Source of the DNA: Flavobacterium sp. YJ01
GTDB taxonomy: Bacteria; Bacteroidota; Bacteroidia; Flavobacteriales; Flavobacteriaceae
Assembly (NCBI RefSeq): GCF_029320955.1
Contig: NZ_CP119757.1
Location: forward strand, 372,001-436,000
DNA: 64,000 nucleotides
Reading direction: 5' to 3'
Positions 1-8,730 of this stretch are shown in pieces. Numbering within the stretch: the first letter of the stretch is position 1; each line of letters begins with the position of its first letter. Position numbers and translations under genes: made by a program. The notes beneath the pieces are model-generated. The model saw nothing but the letters and a program-made list of their open reading frames with translations. It was not told the origin of the DNA and did not search any database.

Positions 1-319
1 CGATTCCGCCAATCATACGGGCGATATAAAGCATTTCATAAGAAAAACTATAAGCAGACAAAACGATGGATAAAGCATATAAAAAAGCGGCAAGAATCAG
101 TAATTTTTTTCTTCCGATTATATCGCTTAAACGTCCTGAAATCAGCATGGCAAACATTGCCGTAAAAGAAGGTGAACTTACCACCCAGCCTGTTTGAAAA
201 TCGTTCAGATTAAATTCGGGACCAACGTAAGACATGACTCCAGAAATAATTCCGGCATCAAAACCAAACAAAAATCCTCCTAAAGAAACTACAAAAGCGG
301 CAAATATTGATTTTTTCAT
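1..319 (-). CDS. Sugar-porter MFS transporter, N-terminal fragment (cut by window start)
   Basis: Inner-membrane symporter for a sugar, judged from the first 106 residues. The reading frame starts at the ATG whose complement ends at 319 and runs off the window at base 1. Helix 1 carries GGFLFGFDAGIISG, a hallmark of the sugar porter (SP) family, and the loop after helix 2 has GRLSDIIGRKK, the MFS loop 2-3 motif. A further hydrophobic segment follows. It lies downstream of, and on the same strand as, the susC-susD pair, so it may carry the sugar released by that uptake system across the inner membrane; that link is inference, and a repeat-filled gap of about 390 bp separates them. The substrate cannot be told from this fragment. 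Confidence 0.85.
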   Translation of the reverse strand, partial: MKKSIFAAFVVSLGGFLFGFDAGIISGVMSYVGPEFNLNDFQTGWVVSSPSFTAMFAMLISGRLSDIIGRKKLLILAAFLYALSIVLSAYSFSYEMLYIARMIGGI

Positions 320-493
320 TTAAAATTACGGTTGTTACTATTTCATAAATTTGTTCTTATGAGAACTAAATCGTTTGAAATTTAGTTAAATTTTTAAAAA
401 GTTGAGCTGTTTTTATCAAACAGCCCAACTCAGACTAACATGAAATTAACTATAAACTACTTGTGAGGTGAGAGTAATTCATCGAAATAATTT

Positions 494-684
494 AAACACA
501 TAGAACCATAGTTTTTTAAAACTTATGAAAAGACTGTAGAAAGAAACTAGTTTCTAACACATAGTTCACGCAGTGACTTGCGGAGATTCCTCGTTCCTCG
601 GAATGACAAGATTATGCAGACTATGTTCATTTAAACAAGTGAAACGCCTTTTACAGAGATTCAAATTCTATGATTCTATGTGTT
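494..684. repeat. Intergenic repeat A, copy 1
   Basis: It starts with AAACACATAG and ends with CTATGTGTT, so the ends are inverted. Inside are the perfect 14-base palindrome AGAAACTAGTTTCT (542-555) and CAAGTGAAACGCCTTTT. Further copies lie at 14219-14295, 21081-21156, 32225-32365 and 40197-40333. This copy also contains a short piece of repeat B. The 394-bp gap between the MFS gene and susD holds little else. Confidence 0.8.
571..612. repeat. Repeat B fragment (GTCATTCCGAGGAACGAG type)
   Basis: Reads GACTTGCGGAGATTCCTCG then TTCCTCGGAATGACAAG, the right arm of the element seen complete at about 14092-14193. It sits inside repeat A copy 1, as if nested there. Confidence 0.6.
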
Positions 685-713
685 GAAATAAACTACACTC
701 AACGAATTACTTC

Positions 714-2327
714 CTAATATCCTGGATTTTGAATTAAAACGGTCGCTCCCACTTGCTGAATTTCTGATGCTGGAATTGGCAATAATTCGTCTCTTCCCAC
801 AACAAAAACTTTTCCAACCGCTTCGAGAGCAGCTTTAGCATCGCTCCAGCGCACTAAATCGGTATATCTGTCCCAACCTTCTGTTGCCAATTCTCTTCTT
901 CTTTCATCTTTAACCCCTTGCAAAGTGTAAGCTGGAATTTTCGGATTTCCTGCTCCGTAAGCTCTTTCGGTTACTAATTTATAAGAACTTGCTCCGCTTA
1001 AAACGCCTGTTCCGCCCATTAATGTGGCTTCAGCATGCATTAAAAGCACATCTGCATAACGAATGATTTTTTCATTTAATGGAGAGTCCGCATAATTTTG
1101 CAAACCGTCTTGAACTGCAGGCGGAATCCAATATTTGTACATACTTGCTTTAGATTTGAAAGCTGCCGTTCCAGTTGGCCAGAAATAATTGTAAGTATCG
1201 GTTCCAAAAACCCACTGTCCTTCTGTAGCAAAATTGATTGAGCCGTCTGGATTGGTACTGCAATTACAAGAAATAGCGCCTCTTCCGCCTCTTACAATTG
1301 TTTGTGGTGTTATAAAAGTGTATTCTTTTCTTCGGTCAGAATTATCATAAAAATCAATCAATTCTTGCCTTGGAACACTATTTCCGACAGCGCTGTTTCC
1401 AACCGAACTATTAAACAAAAATCCGAACATTTGATGTGTTGAAGAACCTTGATTTGAGTAACTCTGCCCGCCTTCAAAATTATTGTATAAAGAACCGCTG
1501 ATGTAACCAATTTCAAAAATCGATTCTTTTCCATATTCATTATTCAAATCCCAATTGTCTTCAAATTTTTCTTCTAACGAATAACCTAATTTCATTACTT
1601 CTTCGCAATATTTAACGGTTTCATTATAATCTTTCTGATATAAATTGGCTTTCGCTAAAAAAGCATAAGCCGCGCCTTTTGTTGCTCTTCCTTTTTTTGC
1701 CGCAACCGTTGGTAAAGTCTGAGCTGCATCTAATAAATCTTTTTCAATCTGCACATAAACTTCTGCGGCTGTAGCTTTTGGCTTTTTAAAATTATAAGAA
1801 GCATCTTTTATATATTCTGTAATTAAAGGAACGCCTCCAAAATGTTTCACTAATTCGAAATAAGCGAATCCACGTAAAAATTTGGCTTGCGCAATAAGCT
1901 GATTTTTAAAAGCTTCATCTTTTATTTTTTCAGTTTCTGTAATTATTCCAATTGCCGTATTGGCTCTCGAAATCATCGTGTACCATTTTTTCCACATTCC
2001 TTCCACGCTCGGATTATTTGGCGCAATCGGGTTTTTATCAAAAGCCTGACCAGCAACCCAAAACGTTGCCCATTGCGAAACCACATTGTCTGCTCTCATA
2101 TCCTGAAACATAACTGGATACATATGTCTTGTCGCGGCACCATCTACTTGCCAACGCAACGGATCGTAAGCTGCATTTACCAAAGCTTCAAAATCTGAAT
2201 CGGTTTGAATGGCATCTGCTGTTAACTGAGTTGTTGGTTCTATGGTTAAGAAATCTTCAGAACAGCTGTTGAGCATCAATAACATCGAAAATGCTAAAAT
2301 GCTATCTTTTATATATTTAATTTTCAT
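714..2327 (-). CDS. SusD/RagB-family nutrient-binding outer-membrane lipoprotein
   Basis: Surface lipoprotein that captures a glycan or other large nutrient and passes it to the partner TonB-dependent channel. The 537-residue product begins with a short basic stretch, a hydrophobic core and the lipobox LMLNSC, giving lipidation at Cys22, followed by SEDFLTIEPTTQ, typical of SusD N-termini. Internal features fit the family: FLRGFAYFELVKHFGGVPL in the TPR-like helical region, and a C-terminal RRRELATEGWDRYTDLVRW segment. The gene lies 21 bases after susC on the same strand, the usual susC-susD order. The ligand cannot be read from the sequence; no glycoside hydrolase lies beside it, only a sugar-porter MFS gene further downstream. 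Confidence 0.95.
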   Translation of the reverse strand: MKIKYIKDSILAFSMLLMLNSCSEDFLTIEPTTQLTADAIQTDSDFEALVNAAYDPLRWQVDGAATRHMYPVMFQDMRADNVVSQWATFWVAGQAFDKNPIAPNNPSVEGMWKKWYTMISRANTAIGIITETEKIKDEAFKNQLIAQAKFLRGFAYFELVKHFGGVPLITEYIKDASYNFKKPKATAAEVYVQIEKDLLDAAQTLPTVAAKKGRATKGAAYAFLAKANLYQKDYNETVKYCEEVMKLGYSLEEKFEDNWDLNNEYGKESIFEIGYISGSLYNNFEGGQSYSNQGSSTHQMFGFLFNSSVGNSAVGNSVPRQELIDFYDNSDRRKEYTFITPQTIVRGGRGAISCNCSTNPDGSINFATEGQWVFGTDTYNYFWPTGTAAFKSKASMYKYWIPPAVQDGLQNYADSPLNEKIIRYADVLLMHAEATLMGGTGVLSGASSYKLVTERAYGAGNPKIPAYTLQGVKDERRRELATEGWDRYTDLVRWSDAKAALEAVGKVFVVGRDELLPIPASEIQQVGATVLIQNPGY

Positions 2328-2348
2328 AACGAAATTTTTATTTTAGAA

Positions 2349-5300
2349 TTAAAACTTAGCTTGTACGCCCATTAAAATCGTACGGGCTTGCGGATAAAAT
2401 CCTCTATCGATTCCCATATCTAAAGAATTGCTTGCGCCAGATTCTCCAATTTCAGGATCTGTTCCGTCGTATTTCGTACTTACCCATAAATTCTGGCCCG
2501 TTACATAAATTCTGAATTTGTCGATTTTAAACTTATCCACTAAACTTGATGGAAGACTGTAACCTAAAGTCACCGTTTTTAGTTTTAAAAATGAACCATC
2601 TTTTACATAGAAATCTGAAACCTGAGAATCGGTCAAACCAAAACCTAAACTATTTTTTAAGCCATTTGTAGAATAAGAATCTTTTCTGTTCGAATAACCT
2701 GCATCAGTTCTGATTGTGGCATCGTAAATATCATTTCCTTCTGATCCGTATAAAAAGGCATTGAAATCGAAGTTTTTATAAGCTGCTCCTAAATTAACTC
2801 CATAAGTAAAATCAGGCAGAGCGCTTCCTATATAGGTTTTATCTGCTGTTGTAATTCCTGGAACGCCATCGTTGTCTTTATAAACTAAATTCCCCGCAGC
2901 ATCAATAGATTCAACTTGGTAACCATAAAATCCTGCAATAGAATGTCCTTCTGTAGTCAACGTAATGGGATCATTGAAAACAAAAGTTCCTGTTCCGCCT
3001 GTTAATGGCTGTCCGTTGTTTCCTAAACTAGTTACTTTGTTTTTGTTTTGCGCAAGGTTTGCTGCAATATCCCAAGAAAATCCGTTTTCGTATTTTTTTC
3101 TGTAGGAAAGCAATAATTCAAAACCTTTGTTTTCCATATCAGCAATATTCGTTGCAGGCGCTGGATATCCTGAAAATAAAGGAACACCAATTGGAATCAG
3201 CATATCGCTTGTTTTTTTAATGTAATAATCAAATGTCAATCCGAATGAATTATTGAAAGCGTTGATGTCTAAACCAAAATTTGTTTGGGCAACTTCTTCC
3301 CATTTTACATCTGGATTTGGCAAAAATGCAGGCGTTAAACCAGAAACATTTTCGCCACCGAAATTAGTTCCAGAACCTGAATTCAGCACCGCAGAATATT
3401 GAAACGGATTGATATTATCACTTCCATTTATACCCCAACTTGCACGAAGTTTTAGTAGATTAATAAATTTTGAATTGTTTAAGAAACCTTCTTCAGAAAT
3501 TACCCATCCTCCAGAAACAGAAGGAAAAATTCCCGTTCTATTATTAGATCCAAAGTTTGATGAAGAATCGGCTCTCAGCGTTCCAGAAAGTAAATATTTA
3601 TGAGCATAATCGTAATTTACTTTTCCATAATATCCAACCAAAGCCGTATCAAAAGCATAAGGAACAGCAGAAGTTATTCCCGACGGATTTCGGATTGTTG
3701 CAAAATTGGTTGATTTGAAATCATTCGTAAAAAAGCCAACTCCGTTTCTTGAACTGGTTTCGAAAGTGGTTTGATAAACCGACATTCCAACCAAAACATC
3801 TAAATTATGATTGCCTAAATTGGAGAATTTATACGATCCATTTCCATCAAATTGCGTCATTTTGTTAGAATAAAGCGTTTCTCTCAAAGTCGCATTCGTG
3901 TTGACATATCCTTGATCGGAGAAATCAAAAGTAGGTGTAAATTGTTTGTCGAATGTGTTGTCTTTGTAATGAAAATACGTTCCTGTAATTTTAAAATCGT
4001 TCGTAACTTTCCAAGTTCCTTTAATATTCGCCGAAGTAATATCTGAAACCGATTTATTATTGGTTATTATCAAAGCCAAAAACGGATTGGCAACCGCGCC
4101 AACTGTTGGCAAAGAAACACCGTTTACCACAACACCTTGCTGATTTCCCATTCCAAATGGCACAGATCTGTCATTTGAAGCAAAAGCGGGATAAATCGCT
4201 GGAATAGAATTCACGAAATTCATAATCGAAATTCCCGTTCCCGATTGATTTTCAAAAAGATAATCCCTTTCTACATCCACCAAATTCAAACCTACGTTGA
4301 TATTAAATTTTGAAGTAATATCAGTTTCAAAATTCAGTTTTATATTTTTTCTAGTGTATTGCGATTTTCCTTCGTTACCGCCAACCATACCTTTCTGGTC
4401 GAAAAGTTCGCCTGAAATGTTATACGAATAATTCTCTCCACCGCCTGAAATAGAACTGCTTAAACTAGAAACTGGAGTGGTTTCAAACAGTTCTCCATAA
4501 CAATCTGTGTTTGGTAATTTTGCAATTTCAGCAGGTGTCAAAACGTTTCCATTTCCTGGATTTTTGGTTCTAAAATCATTCAAATAAGAAACGTAAGCGT
4601 TTTTATCCATCAAATCTGGTTTATTTCCAAGCGATTGAAAACCAGTATAAGTATCAATTGTAATGGTTGGTTTTGCAGAACCGCGTCTTCCTGTTTTGGT
4701 TTCTACCAAAATAACTCCATTTCCACCGCGCGCACCATAAATTGCTGCAGAAGCTGCGTCTTTCAAGATATTCATGCTTTTAATATCATCAGGGTTTACA
4801 AAGTTCAAATTAGGAACCTGCTGTCCGTCAACCAAATACAGAGGTGCTGAAGCTCCAACCGAAGCCGCTCCTCTCAATCGAACTGTTAAAGGCGCTCCCG
4901 GCGATCCTGAAGTCTGAACCACAGTAACTCCAGGCGATGTTCCCTGCAAAGCCGCTTCTGGACGACTCACAGCTAATTCTGTAATCTGCGCCGCATTTAC
5001 TACTCCAACTGCCGTAGAAACTGCTTTTTTGTTTTGAGTTTGTCCGTACCCTACAACGACAACCTGATCTAAAGTATTCATACTTTCGATCATCGTAATC
5101 GTAACCGACTGATTTCTTTTAACTGTAACTTCTTGTGTTTCGTATCCTAAATAATTTACGACTAAAGTTCCTGTTTCTGAAGTTAAAGCAATCGAAAACT
5201 TCCCATCAAAATCTGTAGTTGTTCCGACATTACTGCCTTTAACTTTTAAATCTACGCCAGGCAAAGGACCTGTATTTGATGTCACAATTCCTGAGACATT

Positions 5301-5369
5301 TTGAGAAAATGCATTTGCCGTAATCAATAGAAAAACGGAAAACACCATCTTAAATAAATAATTTTTCAT
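2349..5369 (-). CDS. SusC/RagA-family TonB-linked outer-membrane channel
   Basis: TonB-dependent importer that works with the SusD lipoprotein. The 1006-residue protein has a signal peptide (about residues 1-22, ending NAFSQ), a carboxypeptidase-regulatory-like domain at about 23-105 (VSGIVTSNTGPLPGVDLKVKG), a TonB-box-like stretch LDQVVVVGYG, a plug domain with APLYLVDGQQVP and DDIKSMNILKDAASAAIYGARG (about 115-230), and a 22-strand-type barrel to a C-terminal aromatic-rich strand ending in F. Length is normal for SusC. It is the first gene of the pair and is transcribed away from a LacI-family regulator across a 392-bp gap, so transcription is probably sugar-responsive. This last point is inference. 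Confidence 0.96.
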   Translation of the reverse strand: MKNYLFKMVFSVFLLITANAFSQNVSGIVTSNTGPLPGVDLKVKGSNVGTTTDFDGKFSIALTSETGTLVVNYLGYETQEVTVKRNQSVTITMIESMNTLDQVVVVGYGQTQNKKAVSTAVGVVNAAQITELAVSRPEAALQGTSPGVTVVQTSGSPGAPLTVRLRGAASVGASAPLYLVDGQQVPNLNFVNPDDIKSMNILKDAASAAIYGARGGNGVILVETKTGRRGSAKPTITIDTYTGFQSLGNKPDLMDKNAYVSYLNDFRTKNPGNGNVLTPAEIAKLPNTDCYGELFETTPVSSLSSSISGGGENYSYNISGELFDQKGMVGGNEGKSQYTRKNIKLNFETDITSKFNINVGLNLVDVERDYLFENQSGTGISIMNFVNSIPAIYPAFASNDRSVPFGMGNQQGVVVNGVSLPTVGAVANPFLALIITNNKSVSDITSANIKGTWKVTNDFKITGTYFHYKDNTFDKQFTPTFDFSDQGYVNTNATLRETLYSNKMTQFDGNGSYKFSNLGNHNLDVLVGMSVYQTTFETSSRNGVGFFTNDFKSTNFATIRNPSGITSAVPYAFDTALVGYYGKVNYDYAHKYLLSGTLRADSSSNFGSNNRTGIFPSVSGGWVISEEGFLNNSKFINLLKLRASWGINGSDNINPFQYSAVLNSGSGTNFGGENVSGLTPAFLPNPDVKWEEVAQTNFGLDINAFNNSFGLTFDYYIKKTSDMLIPIGVPLFSGYPAPATNIADMENKGFELLLSYRKKYENGFSWDIAANLAQNKNKVTSLGNNGQPLTGGTGTFVFNDPITLTTEGHSIAGFYGYQVESIDAAGNLVYKDNDGVPGITTADKTYIGSALPDFTYGVNLGAAYKNFDFNAFLYGSEGNDIYDATIRTDAGYSNRKDSYSTNGLKNSLGFGLTDSQVSDFYVKDGSFLKLKTVTLGYSLPSSLVDKFKIDKFRIYVTGQNLWVSTKYDGTDPEIGESGASNSLDMGIDRGFYPQARTILMGVQAKF

Positions 5370-5421
5370 AAATGCTGGTTTTTAATTTTGGATTTTTCTG
5401 GTCTTTTTTTTGTTAATAGTT

Positions 5422-5429
5422 CAAATATA
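5422..5429 (-). promoter_or_regulatory. Candidate -7 element for susC
   Basis: On the minus strand this reads TATATTTG, matching the Bacteroidota -7 consensus TAnnTTTG, 53 bases before the susC start. No clear -33 TTG lies at the usual distance, so the call is tentative. Confidence 0.4.
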
Positions 5430-5542
5430 TAGACGTGAAATAGGAATAATTTAATTTTTAACGTGGTTGAACTTAGAATCAAAAAAATCTCAACTCTTAA
5501 AAAATCGATTTCAAAATTGTGAAGAAGCAGCAAATACAAGGC

Positions 5543-5594
5543 TTCCAAAGTGATTGGAAATTTTGCCAAAATTTTACTTAAAGGTTTAAGTAAA
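5543..5594. promoter_or_regulatory. Palindromes in the susC/lacI intergenic region (candidate operator)
   Basis: Two inverted repeats lie close together: TTCCAA-N5-TTGGAA (5543-5559) and a perfect one with 10-base arms around GG, TTTACTTAAA-GG-TTTAAGTAAA (5573-5594). They are about 170-220 bp from each start codon in the divergent region between susC and the LacI-type gene. LacI-family proteins bind such near-palindromes, but most family operators have a CG centre, so this could also be a hairpin. The rest of the 392-bp gap shows no gene. Confidence 0.45.
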
Positions 5595-5761
5595 TTTTTA
5601 TCAAAAAATTAAAAAACAAAGAAATTAACTACAATTTTATACAAAGGAAAAAATTTTATGAAAACCAAAACACTATTCATAAAACAAGATAATTTATATT
5701 GTATATTCGTTAAATTAAAACCCAAAATACTGTTGATTTCTATTATCAAAGAGTCCCAAAA

Positions 5762-6793
5762 ATGAATAAGAAAATTACTTTGAAACAGATCGCAAAAGAG
5801 TTTAATACTTCTATTGCAACGGTATCTAAAGCCCTGAATGACAGCCATGACATTAGCACAGCTACAAAAAATAAGATTAAAAATTACGCAGAACTTCATA
5901 ATTACAAACCCAACAGCATTGCGTTAAGTTTACTCAATAAAAAAACCAAAACAATTGGCGTAATTATGCCAACTATTCTGAATCATTTTTTTGTTCAGAT
6001 TTTTAACGGAATGGAACAAGCGGCTAATGAAAAAGGTTATAATTTGATTACGATTATTTCGAATGGAAAACTCGAAAAAGAAATCACCTCAATCAATCTT
6101 TTAGAAAATGGAATTATCGACGGTTTGCTGATTTCTTTATGTGAAGAAGCACAATCTAAACATCACATTTCTCATATTGAAAATTTCATCAAAAATGCTG
6201 GTCCGGTTGTTATGTTCGATCGCGTTTTTGAATCTTTAGATACAGATAAAATTATTGTGGACGATTTTAATTGTTCCTATAAAGCGACAGAACATTTGAT
6301 AAAAACCGGTTGTAAAAACATCGCCATTGTAACTGTTTTAGATTATTTAGGAATTGTAAAACTGAGAATCGACGGCTATTTGAAAGCGCATGAAGATTAT
6401 AATATTCCTGTAAATAAAAAACTGATTTCGCTCATTAAAAAGGAATATGATTTTGAAACCGAAATAAAAACCATGTTAGATTATCAAAAAGTAGATGGAA
6501 TTATCGGTTTAGAAGAATATTCTACAGTCGAATCGATGACAATTGCACAAAATAGAGGCTATAAAATTCCTGAAGATATTTCGATTATCGGATTTACAAA
6601 CAGCGAAATGTTTAAATATTGCAAACCATCAATATCTTGCATTAGTCAACATGGTGTTTTCATGGGACAGATTGCAGTACAAAAAGTAATTGAACGTATT
6701 GAAAATGAAGAGCTAAACCAACCAGAATTTGAGACTAAAATCATAAAAGCGAGTCTTATCGAACGTGATTCGACTAAGAAAATTACATTTTAG
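5762..6793 (+). CDS. LacI-family transcriptional regulator
   Basis: DNA-binding repressor or activator of the sugar-operon type, 343 residues as usual for LacI/GalR proteins. Residues 5-50 form the helix-turn-helix and hinge helix (TLKQIAKEFNTSIATVSKALN, then YKPNSIALSLL). The rest is a periplasmic-binding-protein-like effector domain beginning KTIGVIMPTILNHFF and including GLEEYSTVESMTIAQ and IIGFTNSEMFKY near the C-terminus. The start is the only upstream Met before the HTH. It is divergent from susC, so the simplest reading is local control of the susC-susD pair in response to a sugar; the ligand is unknown. The next gene belongs to another pathway and is 95 bases away. Confidence 0.93.
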   Translation: MNKKITLKQIAKEFNTSIATVSKALNDSHDISTATKNKIKNYAELHNYKPNSIALSLLNKKTKTIGVIMPTILNHFFVQIFNGMEQAANEKGYNLITIISNGKLEKEITSINLLENGIIDGLLISLCEEAQSKHHISHIENFIKNAGPVVMFDRVFESLDTDKIIVDDFNCSYKATEHLIKTGCKNIAIVTVLDYLGIVKLRIDGYLKAHEDYNIPVNKKLISLIKKEYDFETEIKTMLDYQKVDGIIGLEEYSTVESMTIAQNRGYKIPEDISIIGFTNSEMFKYCKPSISCISQHGVFMGQIAVQKVIERIENEELNQPEFETKIIKASLIERDSTKKITF

Positions 6794-6807
6794 TATCCAT
6801 AAAGAAG

Positions 6808-6840
6808 TTGCATAATTTCAATCTTTCTCTTATAATTTTA
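6808..6840 (+). promoter_or_regulatory. Candidate promoter of the type III polyketide operon
   Basis: TTG at 6808-6810, a 22-base spacer, and TAATTTTA at 6833-6840, an imperfect form of the Bacteroidota -33/-7 pair. It lies 48 bases before the first start codon. No other promoter-like site appears inside the operon, whose genes nearly all touch or overlap. Confidence 0.4.
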
Positions 6841-6888
6841 GCCAAATTATATAAACAATATTCCATATTTTATGACTAAATTGGTGGT

Positions 6889-8016
6889 ATGGAAAAAAAT
6901 CCAGATGTACTTATTATTGGTGGCGGTCTTGCTGGTTTGGCAAGCGCTATTCATTTGTCTAGAGCTGGATTGAAAGTCACGCTTTTAGAAAAAAACAATT
7001 ACCCAAAACATAAAGTTTGTGGCGAATATATCTCAAACGAAATTTTACCTTATCTAAACTGGCTTGGCGCAAATGTTTCTGTTCTCGATCCGTCTAAAAT
7101 TACCAATTTCGAATTTACAGCTCAAAACGGCAAAAGCGCCGAAACTAAACTTCCTTTAGGCGGATTTGGAATCAGCCGTTACGCGTTAGATCATTTTTTA
7201 TTTGAAAATGCCATTAAAAACGGCTGCATTATTATTAATGAAAATGTCACGGAAGTTTCTTTTGAAAATGATGTTTTTACTGTAGAAACTTCAGAACAAC
7301 GTTTTTTAGCAAAAATAGTTTTGGGCGCTTACGGAAAACGTTCTAATATCGATCAGCAATTAGCTCGAGAATTTATGAATAAAAAATCACCTTGGCTTGC
7401 TGTAAAAGGTCATTATTATGGAGATTTTAATTCTAATTTGGTCGCGATTCATAATTTTGATGGCGGTTATTGCGGTGTTTCTACTGTCGAAAATAATATT
7501 GTAAATATTTGTTATCTGGCAGATTATGAGACTTTCAAAAATTATAAAAATATAGAAGACTATCAAAAAGAAGTTCTTTATAAAAATAAAAATCTTAAAA
7601 CTGTTTTTGAAAACAGCACTCCCCTTTTTGATAAACCTTTAACTATTAGCCAAATTTCATTTGATAAAAAACTGCCTGTAGAAAATCATATTTTAATGAT
7701 TGGAGACACTGCAGGACTTATTCACCCGATGTGCGGCAACGGAATGGCAATGGCAATTCACAGCGCAAAAATAGCATCCGAATTAATAACTGATTTTTAC
7801 AACGGAAATATTGTTTCGCGCGATGCATTAGAAAAAAAATATGCTATAGAATGGAAAAAGCAATTTAGTAAGCGTCTTTTTTTCGGAAGAATTTTAGCTA
7901 AAGCTTTAACGTACAAAAAATTTACTTCTTTCTTAACTACTATAGCAGCATCATTTCCAGCTTTACTTTCAACCATAATCAAACAAACGCACGGAAATCC
8001 CGTAACTATAAATTAA
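6889..8016 (+). CDS. FAD-dependent oxidoreductase (geranylgeranyl reductase/aromatic hydroxylase-like)
   Basis: Group A flavoprotein-like enzyme of 375 residues. The N-terminus has the dinucleotide-binding fold VLIIGGGLAGLASAIHLSRAG followed by the ribose-binding Glu in LLEKN. KVCGEYIS at about 45 resembles the motif of geranylgeranyl-reductase-type flavoproteins, and GDTAGLIHPMCGNGMAMA at about 275 is the second FAD-binding motif. It is the first gene of a seven-gene operon and is followed directly by the methyltransferase. In Streptomyces griseus the flavoprotein SrsC, methyltransferase SrsB and type III synthase SrsA together make methoxylated alkylquinones from alkylresorcinols; an equivalent ring-oxidising role here is inference. 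A double-bond reductase acting on the acyl chain is the main alternative. Confidence 0.85.
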   Translation: MEKNPDVLIIGGGLAGLASAIHLSRAGLKVTLLEKNNYPKHKVCGEYISNEILPYLNWLGANVSVLDPSKITNFEFTAQNGKSAETKLPLGGFGISRYALDHFLFENAIKNGCIIINENVTEVSFENDVFTVETSEQRFLAKIVLGAYGKRSNIDQQLAREFMNKKSPWLAVKGHYYGDFNSNLVAIHNFDGGYCGVSTVENNIVNICYLADYETFKNYKNIEDYQKEVLYKNKNLKTVFENSTPLFDKPLTISQISFDKKLPVENHILMIGDTAGLIHPMCGNGMAMAIHSAKIASELITDFYNGNIVSRDALEKKYAIEWKKQFSKRLFFGRILAKALTYKKFTSFLTTIAASFPALLSTIIKQTHGNPVTIN

Positions 8017-8730
8017 ATGGCAATAAATACGCAATATAGAACTGAAGAACCTGAAATAATGGACGATTTTTCGCTAGAAGGCGAAGAACTCACTGTTGCG
8101 CTTGATAAAATTGCCGCAATTAACCGATTATTAGGCGGTAATAAACTGACTTTGCATGGTATTAAACAGCTTTTAAAAAAAACAGAGAATTCTAAAACCA
8201 TTACGATTGCTGATATTGGCTGCGGAAATGGCGATATGTTGAGAATGCTTTCAAAATATGGTAAAAAAGAAGATCTTAATTTCAGATTAATTGGCATTGA
8301 TGCAAATGCTTTTACAATAAATTATGCTAGAGAACTTTCTAAAGAATTCAAAAATATTGATTATTTGTGTTTGGATATTTTTAGTAAAGAATTCCATGAA
8401 TTAAAATATGATATTGCACTGTGTACCTTGACCTTGCATCATTTTTCAAATCAAGAAATTGAAAATATTCTCGATTTGCTTCATCAAAATTCTTCAATCG
8501 GAATTGTCGTAAATGATCTTCATCGCAGTAAATTGGCGTACCGACTTTTTGAAGGAATTTGCTATGTTTTCAATCTCAATAAAATGTCAAAAAATGACGG
8601 TTTGGTTTCTATCTTAAGAGGATTTAAAAAGAGTGAATTGATACATTTTTCTAAAAAATTAAATTTAAATAACTATTCCATCAACTGGAAATGGGCATTT
8701 CGTTACCAGTGGATAATTTCTAAAATATGA
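8017..8730 (+). CDS. Class I SAM-dependent methyltransferase
   Basis: 237 residues with the Rossmann-fold SAM-binding motif ADIGCGNGDMLRML at about 68-81, an acidic motif II (LIGIDANAFTINYAR), and ALCTLTLHHFSNQE corresponding to motif IV and its following loop. This is the small-molecule methyltransferase type. The ATG follows the stop of the oxidoreductase without any gap, and its own stop overlaps the next ATG (ATGA). By position between a flavoprotein and a type III synthase it probably methylates a phenolic oxygen or ring carbon of the polyketide, like SrsB; this is inference from neighbours. The N-terminal 60 residues, before the SAM motif, are acidic and helical. Confidence 0.88.
   Translation: MAINTQYRTEEPEIMDDFSLEGEELTVALDKIAAINRLLGGNKLTLHGIKQLLKKTENSKTITIADIGCGNGDMLRMLSKYGKKEDLNFRLIGIDANAFTINYARELSKEFKNIDYLCLDIFSKEFHELKYDIALCTLTLHHFSNQEIENILDLLHQNSSIGIVVNDLHRSKLAYRLFEGICYVFNLNKMSKNDGLVSILRGFKKSELIHFSKKLNLNNYSINWKWAFRYQWIISKI

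Noticed and set aside
5366..5569. 67-codon minus-strand frame upstream of susC
   Set aside because: It covers the susC promoter region, has no family features, and its composition is that of AT-rich noncoding DNA.
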